Positions 1 to 6,085 of a stretch of 16,349 bases of DNA are shown here, piece after piece. The DNA is from Pontiella desulfatans (GTDB lineage: Bacteria > Verrucomicrobiota > Kiritimatiellia > Kiritimatiellales > Pontiellaceae): NCBI GenBank assembly GCA_029287275.1, contig JARFRL010000099.1:1-16349 (forward strand), in the 5' to 3' direction. A model generated the notes under the pieces. That model was not told where the DNA came from and did not search any database. It was given only the letters and a program-made list of their open reading frames with translations. Each line of letters opens with the position of its first letter. The first letter of the stretch is position 1. Position numbers and translations under genes: made by a program.

Positions 1-581
1 TACGCCGCCTGGGCGGCAACCGCGAGATCGAGATCGACGTCCGAATCATCGCCGCGACGAACCGCGAGCTGCGAAGCGCGATCGAAGCGGGCGAGTTTCG
101 CGCGGACTTGCTGCATCGGTTGGATCTTTACTCGCTGAACATTCCTCCGCTGCGGGAGCGTCCGGCCGACATCCCCGCGTTCGCCAAGGTACTGCTGGAA
201 CGGCTATGCCATCAGCACCGTCTTCCGCCGCGGGAGATCACGGCCGATGGACGCGCGCGGGTGCTGGCGCACCCTGGGCCGGGCAACGTGCGGGAACTGG
301 CCCACGAACTCGAACGCGGCCTGGTTTTCGAGGACGCCGCGGCGCTGGACTTCCAGCACCTGTCGGGCCTTCACGTCGGGGATGAGGCGCCGACGGATTG
401 GCTGAACCCGGGCTACGACTTCTCGGCCGGCGGGTTCATCATGGAAGACGCCATCAACCGGTTGGTGGGCGTGGCGCTTAAGCAATCCGCGGGCAACGTC
501 TCCGCCGCGGCGCGGGCGTTGGGCGTGACGCGCGATTTCATTCGCTACCGATTGCATGGGGACAGGAAAGCCGCGTCATGA
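1..581 (+). CDS. Sigma-54-dependent activator (NtrC family), 5'-truncated
   Basis: This is the C-terminal 192 residues of a bacterial enhancer-binding protein; the start lies off the window and the reading frame begins at base 3. Visible in order are the end of the AAA+ ATPase domain with the sensor-I stretch DVRIIAATNREL, the arginine-finger region (FRADLLHRLDLYSLNIPPL followed by RERPADIP), the sensor-II motif GNVRELAHELERG, and a C-terminal Fis-type helix-turn-helix (GNVSAAARALGVTRDFIRYRL). The conserved tryptophan before PGNVREL (usually WPGNVREL) is glycine here. Proteins of this family hydrolyse ATP to remodel RNA polymerase-sigma-54 at -24/-12 promoters. The stop overlaps the start of the next gene (ATGA, 578-581), and a histidine kinase gene lies two genes downstream, so this is probably the response regulator of that kinase. 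The receiver domain that would prove it is not in the window. Confidence 0.93.
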   Translation, partial: RRLGGNREIEIDVRIIAATNRELRSAIEAGEFRADLLHRLDLYSLNIPPLRERPADIPAFAKVLLERLCHQHRLPPREITADGRARVLAHPGPGNVRELAHELERGLVFEDAAALDFQHLSGLHVGDEAPTDWLNPGYDFSAGGFIMEDAINRLVGVALKQSAGNVSAAARALGVTRDFIRYRLHGDRKAAS

Positions 582-1657
582 AGCGCGGGATGCTATGCGT
601 GGCCGCGCTCGCCGTCGCGTCGCTGTCCGCGGTTGGCGAAACCGTCGCGGTTTGGGACGGCGACGTGTCGGTGGAGGGCGGTCTAGGCTGGCGCGACAAC
701 GTCTTGCGATCCGGCGTGATGAACGAGGACAGCGCTTTTATGCACAGCGTGGTCGACGCGTCGGCGATGCGGTTGTCGGAGACGGACGCGTTCCTGATGT
801 TCTATCTGCTGGCGGACGACATCCGCTATTTCGACGCGCCGTCGGTGAACTACGAACAGTTTCTCTCGCTGACCGCGCAGGGTTCGATTCCTGTTGGCGT
901 TCGCGACGAGTTGGGGCTGATGCTCAACTACCTCTATCAACATCAGATCGTCGACGCGTCCGCGACGGAAGCGGATCTTCGCCGCGTGCTGGTGCTGGGG
1001 CATTCGCTGTCGGCGCGGCCCTACTGGAAAAGGTTGTTTCCCAAAAGCTGGGCGTTCAAGCTCGAAGGCGTCGCGGTGGGGCAGGTGTTCGAGCATGAGC
1101 TCGACTCGTATTGGGAAGGCGGCGGCGCGGCGGCGCTTTCGAAGGGCTATGGCAACCGCTCTGAAGTCGCGCTGCTTTGGGAGTCGCTCGTTCGCCATTA
1201 CGACACCCGCGAGCAACTGGACCTCGACGGGTTCGCCGTGCCCGACACGCGGCTGGAATATTTCCAGAACGAGGTCGGCGCGGAGTGGCGGCATAATTGG
1301 GACGCGGCGCGGACCTGGCGAACCTTGAGCCGGCTCGGTTATCTGCTCAGCGTGGACAACGGCTCCGGATACTTCGACTACGACCGGCTCGTCTTTCGCC
1401 AACGCGTCCAGTGGCGGCCCGACAAGTGGACGTTCGAGCTCAACGCGCGGCTGAGCGCGTACCGCCATCCCAACCAGAACGTGATCGACGAGGAACGCTG
1501 GCGCGCGGCCGCGGTGTTGGAAGGGCGCGTCGAACGCTCGCTCGCCAAGCATCTCGACGCCTTCGCCGCGGCGGAGAGCGAGTGGAGCCGTAGCAACGAT
1601 GCGCGCGACGAGTACGACGCCTGGATGGCGAGCCTCGGCCTCGCGCTTATGTTTTAA
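578..1657 (+). CDS. Secreted protein, probable outer-membrane beta-barrel, unknown function
   Basis: This 359-aa protein begins with a likely Sec signal peptide (positively charged MKRG, then a hydrophobic stretch to about residue 20, probable cleavage near AVG/ET). The rest has no further hydrophobic helix. It is rich in alternating polar and aromatic segments (for example WTFELNARLSAYR) and ends in phenylalanine after a short amphipathic strand (ASLGLALMF). That ending resembles the aromatic C-terminal signal of outer-membrane barrels recognised by the BAM machinery. I do not recognise the family. The start ATG overlaps the activator stop by 4 bp, and AGGAAA at 564-569 gives a Shine-Dalgarno 8 nt upstream. 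The kinase gene starts 11 bp downstream. Lying between a sigma-54 activator and a kinase, it may act in the same envelope-sensing process; that role is inference. A periplasmic beta-rich protein is the alternative. Confidence 0.8.
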   Translation: MKRGMLCVAALAVASLSAVGETVAVWDGDVSVEGGLGWRDNVLRSGVMNEDSAFMHSVVDASAMRLSETDAFLMFYLLADDIRYFDAPSVNYEQFLSLTAQGSIPVGVRDELGLMLNYLYQHQIVDASATEADLRRVLVLGHSLSARPYWKRLFPKSWAFKLEGVAVGQVFEHELDSYWEGGGAAALSKGYGNRSEVALLWESLVRHYDTREQLDLDGFAVPDTRLEYFQNEVGAEWRHNWDAARTWRTLSRLGYLLSVDNGSGYFDYDRLVFRQRVQWRPDKWTFELNARLSAYRHPNQNVIDEERWRAAAVLEGRVERSLAKHLDAFAAAESEWSRSNDARDEYDAWMASLGLALMF

Positions 1658-1668
1658 AGGAGAGCGTC

Positions 1669-3162
1669 ATGAGTGGAGCGTTGAACCTGGAAAAATACAT
1701 TCCCAAAACCCGCCGCGCGTTCGGCCTCGGTCTCGCGCTGGCGTTGGGCGTGCTCGCCGCGACGATTCTTTCCGGCGTGCTGTTCGTGCGGGCGATGGCT
1801 CGCGAGCAGATCGCGCGCCGCGACGCCGAGGCGCTTTACGCCACGACGCTGATGGAACAGCTCGACGAAGCCGTGCCCGACGCCATCGAAATCCGCGACG
1901 CCGCCGAGATCGGTTTCGACGCCGCCGTGCGTTCGTCCCGCCTACGCGGCGTGATGGGCATTCAATTCTACGACGCGGACGGCCGGTTTTCCGACACGTT
2001 CCCCGCGACCGTCATGCCGCGCCCGCTCGAGCCCGAATTGCTGGCCGCGATGACGCGGCTCGAGGCGCGGGGTGAATTCCTACCCGATGCCCGGATGACG
2101 GATCTGTTCATCTATTTGCCCGAGTTTTCCGAAGGTCGGGTCGCTCGCGTGCCGATCCTGCTCGTCGCGGTTCCCCTGCATCAACGCGACTCCACCGAGC
2201 TCGCGGGCGTGGCGCGCTTCATCGTCGAGGGGAGCGCCGTCGCGGGGGAGTACGCCTTGTTGGACCGGCGGCTCGCGACCATGGCCGGCTATATGTTTCT
2301 CGCTTCGGGCGCCTTGCTGACCGCGATGTTGTGGCCGGTGTTTCGCCGCGTGCGCCGATTGAACGCGGAGCTCGCTCATCACGGCGATCGGCTCCAGCGG
2401 GCCAACGACGAACTGGCGCTCGCGGCGCGGGTTTCGGCGGTCGGCGCGATATCGGCCCATCTCATGCACGGGCTGAAGAATCCGTTGGCCAGTCTGTCGG
2501 AGTTCGTTTCGAGCCACGACGCGGCCAGCGCCGAGGATCGGGACGACGCGTTGACCGCCGCCCGCCGCATGCGCGCGCTCGTCGAGCGCACGGTCGAGGT
2601 GTTGGGCGAGGCCGACGGCGGGCCGACCTATGAACTGACCGTGGGCGAGCTGGGCGCGGACGTGCTATGCCGCGTGGGCGCCGCGGCGGACGAAAACGAC
2701 GTCGTCATGGATTTCGAGGCCGAAGGGAACTGCCGGATCTCCAGCCGTGTCGCGAATCTCGCGGGGCTCATTCTGGTCAACCTGCTGGAGAACGCGGTGG
2801 AGGCGACGCCGGCCGGGCGGCGCGTGGCGTTGCGCGCGACGCGGGAGGACGAATGGATTTGCTTCCGCGTGCGCGACGAGGGTCCGGGATTTCCGGAACC
2901 GCGGCGCGACACGCTCTTCCTGCCGGGCACTTCGGCGCGGGAAGGCGGCAGCGGCGTTGGACTCGCGATCTCGAAACAGATCGCGGACTATTTGGGCGCG
3001 ACGCTGGAGCTGGAAGAGTCGACCGTAGGCGGTTGCGTGTTCGTTTTGAAGCTCTCAAAGAGCTCGTGCCTTGAACCGCCGGAAGAATCGGGCTGGGCGT
3101 CATCGCCCAACAACGCGGAAAAAATGGTGGGCGCCCTCGCCCAGACGGGCGGCGCGGTCTGA
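1669..3162 (+). CDS. Membrane sensor histidine kinase
   Basis: This 497-aa protein has an N-terminal transmembrane helix (about residues 19-42), a periplasmic sensor region of roughly 160 residues, a second helix (about 205-226), and a coiled linker (AELAHHGDRLQRANDELALA). The phosphoacceptor H-box is AHLMHGLKNPLASL with H267. The ATPase domain shows the N-box LVNLLENAVEATPAG (N375), the G1 box DEGPGFP (D403) and the G2 box GGSGVGLAISKQIADYLGA. It should autophosphorylate in response to an envelope signal and pass the phosphate to a response regulator, most likely the sigma-54 activator encoded first in the same operon. AAAGGAG at 1656-1662 overlaps the preceding stop and supplies a strong ribosome binding site. 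About 35 residues follow the ATPase fold; this tail is low-complexity and its DNA carries the two palindromes at 3094-3143. No periplasmic domain family is recognised. Confidence 0.93.
   Translation: MSGALNLEKYIPKTRRAFGLGLALALGVLAATILSGVLFVRAMAREQIARRDAEALYATTLMEQLDEAVPDAIEIRDAAEIGFDAAVRSSRLRGVMGIQFYDADGRFSDTFPATVMPRPLEPELLAAMTRLEARGEFLPDARMTDLFIYLPEFSEGRVARVPILLVAVPLHQRDSTELAGVARFIVEGSAVAGEYALLDRRLATMAGYMFLASGALLTAMLWPVFRRVRRLNAELAHHGDRLQRANDELALAARVSAVGAISAHLMHGLKNPLASLSEFVSSHDAASAEDRDDALTAARRMRALVERTVEVLGEADGGPTYELTVGELGADVLCRVGAAADENDVVMDFEAEGNCRISSRVANLAGLILVNLLENAVEATPAGRRVALRATREDEWICFRVRDEGPGFPEPRRDTLFLPGTSAREGGSGVGLAISKQIADYLGATLELEESTVGGCVFVLKLSKSSCLEPPEESGWASSPNNAEKMVGALAQTGGAV
3094..3109. 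promoter_or_regulatory. Palindrome 1, candidate activator binding site (UAS)
   Basis: A perfect inverted repeat, TGGGCG-TCAT-CGCCCA, lies within the codons for kinase residues 476-481. Its centre is about 140 bp upstream of the start site predicted for the sigma-54 promoter at 3216-3231, inside the usual range for enhancer-binding-protein sites. The same arms and spacing recur at 3128-3143. Assignment to the neighbouring activator is inference. Confidence 0.6.
3128..3143. promoter_or_regulatory. Palindrome 2, candidate activator binding site (UAS)
   Basis: TGGGCG-CCCT-CGCCCA has the same arms and 4-bp spacer length as the copy at 3094-3109. The two centres are 34 bp apart, a little over three helical turns. 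It overlaps kinase codons 487-492 and is centred about 106 bp upstream of the predicted sigma-54 transcription start. By eye I found no third copy in the window. Confidence 0.6.
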
Positions 3163-3175
3163 CGCGTGTTTTAAT

Positions 3176-3200
3176 AACCCCCCGTTTTTGCTGGGGTTTT
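3176..3200 (+). terminator. Weak intrinsic terminator after the kinase gene
   Basis: AACCCC (3176-3181) can pair with GGGGTT (3193-3198) around an 11-nt loop, followed by TT. It sits 13 bp beyond the kinase stop and would separate the activator-barrel-kinase operon from the sigma-54 unit. The stem is short and the T-tract poor, so confidence is moderate. Confidence 0.45.
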
Positions 3201-3215
3201 CGGCCGCGGGTCCGA

Positions 3216-3231
3216 TGGCACGTCCCGTGCG
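3216..3231 (+). promoter_or_regulatory. Sigma-54 (RpoN) -24/-12 promoter
   Basis: The sequence TGGCACG-TCCC-GTGCG matches the known consensus TGGCACG-N4-TTGCW: the -24 element is perfect and the -12 element keeps the essential GC. GG (3217-3218) and GC (3229-3230) are separated by exactly 10 nt. The predicted start site is near 3242, giving a leader of about 40 nt to the ATG at 3284. The gene two places upstream of the kinase encodes a sigma-54 activator, and two palindromes stand at the right distance upstream. Confidence 0.8.
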
Positions 3232-3283
3232 ATAAGAGAAGGCGTCATAGGGCCGTCGAGACCCAGAACCAAGGAGAACGGAA

Positions 3284-3757
3284 ATGAAAACCAACATGAT
3301 TATCGCGACAATCGCCAGCCTCGCCTTCACCGGCGCCGTACTGGCGGGCAATGGCCCCGGAGATGGAACCGGAACCGGAACAGGAACCGGAGACGGCGAC
3401 CCGCTGAAGATACAGGCGCGCGATCAGCTAGAAACCTGCGACCAGACGCTTGAACAGAAACAGAGCCGCTTGAAAGAGTGCCTTCCGGGCGAAGTTCAAG
3501 AGGCCGTTAAAGAGATGGCTCAGGCGCGCGAAGAGCATCAGAAACAGCTCCGCGAAAAGCAGACGGAACTGGCGGACTGCGCGGAAGAGGATCGCGATCA
3601 GTTGCGCGAACGGCTACGCGACCAGCTCAAGGATCAGACCTGCGATCGCCAGCGCATGCGCGAACGGCTGCAGGAAATGCGCGATTGCCTGCAGGATCAC
3701 GACCAGGTGATGGAGCAAGCGCAGGATCAGGTTCGCGAACGCCGCGGCGGCGAATAA
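3284..3757 (+). CDS. Small secreted coiled-coil protein with five cysteines
   Basis: This 157-aa protein has a clear Sec signal peptide (MKTNM, a hydrophobic stretch to about residue 18, cleavage near VLA/GN at 21). A short Gly-Thr/Gly-Asp repeat (residues 28-39) follows, then a long charged helical region very rich in Gln, Glu, Arg and Asp, expected to be coiled coil (about 42-154). Cysteines are C52, C66, C99, C120 and C135; the outer pairs are 14 and 15 residues apart. AAGGAG at 3271-3276 gives an excellent ribosome site 7 nt before ATG. It has its own sigma-54 promoter and terminator, so it is probably the main target of the neighbouring activator/kinase pair. The architecture recalls periplasmic stress proteins such as ZraP, Spy and CpxP, but I see no LTxxQ motif, so family membership is not claimed. 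A metal-binding or thiol-sensing role is speculative. Confidence 0.88.
   Translation: MKTNMIIATIASLAFTGAVLAGNGPGDGTGTGTGTGDGDPLKIQARDQLETCDQTLEQKQSRLKECLPGEVQEAVKEMAQAREEHQKQLREKQTELADCAEEDRDQLRERLRDQLKDQTCDRQRMRERLQEMRDCLQDHDQVMEQAQDQVRERRGGE
3365..3400 (+). repeat. Hexanucleotide tandem repeat, GGAACC-type
   Basis: Six consecutive 6-bp units read GGAACC, GGAACC, GGAACA, GGAACC, GGAGAC and GGCGAC, the last two diverged. They encode the Gly-Thr/Gly-Asp linker just after the signal peptide of the small secreted protein. Unit-number changes would keep the frame and only alter linker length. Confidence 0.85.
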
Positions 3758-3802
3758 CGAGCGCGCGACGGTTCAAGAATTTTCTTAAAAGAGGAGATTC
3801 GA

Positions 3803-3835
3803 CGAAAGCCTCCCCGATCGGGAGGCTTTCGATTT
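3803..3835 (+). terminator. Strong hairpin terminator after the secreted-protein gene
   Basis: A perfect 12-bp stem (CGAAAGCCTCCC at 3803-3814 with GGGAGGCTTTCG at 3820-3831) closes a 5-nt loop and is followed by ATTT. It lies 45 bp beyond the stop at 3757. It would end the sigma-54 transcript and isolate it from the next gene. The T-tract is short, but the stem is unusually stable. Confidence 0.75.
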
Positions 3836-3862
3836 CGGTCCAATGAATTAACGGGGTGGAGT

Positions 3863-5995
3863 ATGCGCGGTTCACGAAACACGACTCGATATTTGACGAC
3901 GACGCTTCTGGTTGTTTCAACCATCGTCGGCGCGGCGCCGCGGCCGGACCGATGGCGTTGGTCGAACCCTTCTCCGCACGGCAACAACACGCTCGACATG
4001 AACATCGCGCCGGACCTCGGCGTGCAGGTCGGCGACGCGGGTTCGCTACACCTGCAAGGTTCCGACGAACGCTGGGCGCCCGCGTACACCGGCGTCGACG
4101 AATACCTGCGCGGCGCGACCATGCTGAATGGACGGATCATCGCCGCGGGCGAGAACGGGCGGGTGATCTGGTCGGACGACGGCGCCGCGTTCAACATCGC
4201 CTCGCTCAATCCGCCAAACCCGCTCGATTGGTTCGAGGGCGTCGCGGCGTCGGGCCAGAAGGCGGTCGCCGTCGGCGACCATGGAACCATTTATCTCAGC
4301 GCCGATGGCGAAACGTGGAACGCGTCCACTTCGGGAACGACGGAATGGCTGCGTGGCGTGGCGTTTGGCGCCGGCGCGTTCGTGGCCGTGGGCGAGAACG
4401 GCGTCGCGCTGCGTAGCTCGGACGGCGCCGCGTGGAACGCGGTCGACGCGGGCACGAGCGAACATCTCAACCGCGTCCGCTATCTCGGCGGTGGCGGAAG
4501 CGGCCGCTTCATCGCCGTCGGCGACAACGGCGTGGCGCTGGAGAGCGTGGACGGCGCGGCGCCGTGGACGGCGTTGAACAGCGGCGTCACGAATGATTTG
4601 TACGACGTCGCCATGAACAACCTCGGAACGTTGCTGGCGGGCGACGACGCGCTGCTGTTCAAAGCGACCAGCGGCGGCGCGTGGGTGGATCAGATCTCGG
4701 AGACCGACACCAACGCCGCGCCGCCTTGGGTTTATCTCTCCGCGCGGGGCAAAGGCTCGTCGTGGCTGGTCGCGGGGCGCGCCGGCCTGCTGATCGACGG
4801 CGATCAATCCTCCTCAAGCGATATCGTTTGGACGCCAACCCCCTTGAATTCCTCCCGCGCCTGGATATGGGACATGACGGAACGCGGCGGGCTCCGCGTC
4901 GCCGTGGGCGACCTGGGCGACATACAAACCAGCCTCGACGGGATACTATGGACCCGGGAAGCGGTCCCCGTCGCGCGAACCAACACCGTCCTGCTGGGCG
5001 TGGGAGGAACAACCAACACGTTGCTCGCGGTCGGCAACGATGGCAACGTGCTCGTCAGCTTGGCCGGGCTGACCGAAATCGCGGTCACCAACGAGCTTGG
5101 CCCGACGAACATCGTCGTCGAGGGCTTCGGCGTGGTTTGGTCCAATCAACCATCGTTCACCACGGGCGATCTTCAGGGGGTCGCCGCGGTCGATGGTCTC
5201 TTCGCGCTGTGCGGCGAGGGCGGATCGATCTTCACCAGTCCGGACGGGTTCGACTGGACCTCGCGCCCGACGCCGGTTTCAAGTTTTCTTTCAAGCGTCG
5301 CGATCGGCGCCGACGCCCTCGTCGCGGTGGGCGATGGCGGCGCGCTGCTCAGATCGACCGACGACGGAGCGACGTGGACCCGAGTCGCGATGCCGACGAC
5401 CGATTGGCTCTACCGCGTCCGGTGGATCAAAAACCAATTCATCGTCGCGGGCGAAAACGGCGCGCTGTTCACGAGTCCCGACGGCGCGGCCTGGACCGAG
5501 CGCGTGAGTGGAACGACCAAATGGCTGACCGACGCGACGTCTGCTGAAGGTCAATGGTTCGTCACCGGTTACCAAGGAACGTTGCTCTCCAGCTCGAATC
5601 TCGTTGATTGGACCGCGGCGCCGCTGCCGACCGGGAAGTCGCTGTTCGCGGCGTCGAGCCGCGATGGACAACTGCTCGTCGCGGGAGTGGACGGAGTGAT
5701 CCTACGCAACCAGATCGTCGCGAAAACGACGCCCGTCCAAGTGCTGGAATACAACCAGACGGTCTCGGTCGGCACCAACGGCGTGGCCGGCGTTTACGAG
5801 CTGTTCCTGTTCGGTGGCGAACCGGATCAATTCTTCGATCTCAACACGCGCACGAATTTGACCGATGGCGCCTGGACCAACGTGAACGGCGGCCTGGAGT
5901 TGTACGACGCCTCGGGAACCCTCTACGCCATCCGAACCCGCGACGCCACCAACGCGCCGCCCGCGGAATACTACCAAACCCGCCTGATCCCGTAG
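3863..5995 (+). CDS. Secreted YCF48-like beta-propeller protein, about 14 repeats
   Basis: This 710-aa protein has a signal peptide (residues 1 to about 25, ending VGAA/PRP) and a long array of roughly 40-residue repeats of the form WLRGVAFGAGAFVAVGENG then xxxxSSDGAAWNAV. I count about 14 units up to residue 620, some degenerate (units near 4600-4850 and 4980-5150). Such repeats belong to the YCF48/BNR-type propeller superfamily, each forming one blade. Fourteen units would fit two seven-bladed propellers; that is inference. Residues 623-710 form a separate C-terminal region (containing DQFFDLNTRTNLTDGAWTNV and ending AEYYQTRLIP). Similar tails occur on secreted repeat proteins of Verrucomicrobiota-like bacteria, from memory. 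Location is outside the cytoplasm or at the cell surface; no catalytic residues are recognised. The ribosome site (GGGGTGGAG at 3853-3861) is close to the ATG. It appears monocistronic. Confidence 0.87.
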   Translation: MRGSRNTTRYLTTTLLVVSTIVGAAPRPDRWRWSNPSPHGNNTLDMNIAPDLGVQVGDAGSLHLQGSDERWAPAYTGVDEYLRGATMLNGRIIAAGENGRVIWSDDGAAFNIASLNPPNPLDWFEGVAASGQKAVAVGDHGTIYLSADGETWNASTSGTTEWLRGVAFGAGAFVAVGENGVALRSSDGAAWNAVDAGTSEHLNRVRYLGGGGSGRFIAVGDNGVALESVDGAAPWTALNSGVTNDLYDVAMNNLGTLLAGDDALLFKATSGGAWVDQISETDTNAAPPWVYLSARGKGSSWLVAGRAGLLIDGDQSSSSDIVWTPTPLNSSRAWIWDMTERGGLRVAVGDLGDIQTSLDGILWTREAVPVARTNTVLLGVGGTTNTLLAVGNDGNVLVSLAGLTEIAVTNELGPTNIVVEGFGVVWSNQPSFTTGDLQGVAAVDGLFALCGEGGSIFTSPDGFDWTSRPTPVSSFLSSVAIGADALVAVGDGGALLRSTDDGATWTRVAMPTTDWLYRVRWIKNQFIVAGENGALFTSPDGAAWTERVSGTTKWLTDATSAEGQWFVTGYQGTLLSSSNLVDWTAAPLPTGKSLFAASSRDGQLLVAGVDGVILRNQIVAKTTPVQVLEYNQTVSVGTNGVAGVYELFLFGGEPDQFFDLNTRTNLTDGAWTNVNGGLELYDASGTLYAIRTRDATNAPPAEYYQTRLIP

Positions 5996-6012
5996 GCGCG
6001 CCGATTTTTTCT

Positions 6013-6045
6013 CAAACCCGCATTGCTCCAAGGGGTTTGTTGTTT
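6013..6045 (+). terminator. Hairpin terminator after the propeller gene
   Basis: CAAACCC (6013-6019) pairs with GGGTTTG (6033-6039) across a 13-nt loop and is followed by TTGTTT. It lies 17 bp beyond the stop at 5995, in the 90-bp gap between two convergent genes. The T-rich flank is on the + strand side only, so it best serves the propeller gene. Confidence 0.55.
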
Positions 6046-6085
6046 CCGCGTCGCCGCGGACCAGACCGCGGTTCTCCGCGCGCGC

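Noticed and set aside
1747..1762. Possible third copy of the TGGGCG-N4-CGCCCA palindrome (TGGGCG-TGCT-CGCCGC)
   Set aside because: The second arm matches at only four of six positions and no -24/-12 promoter lies downstream within range.
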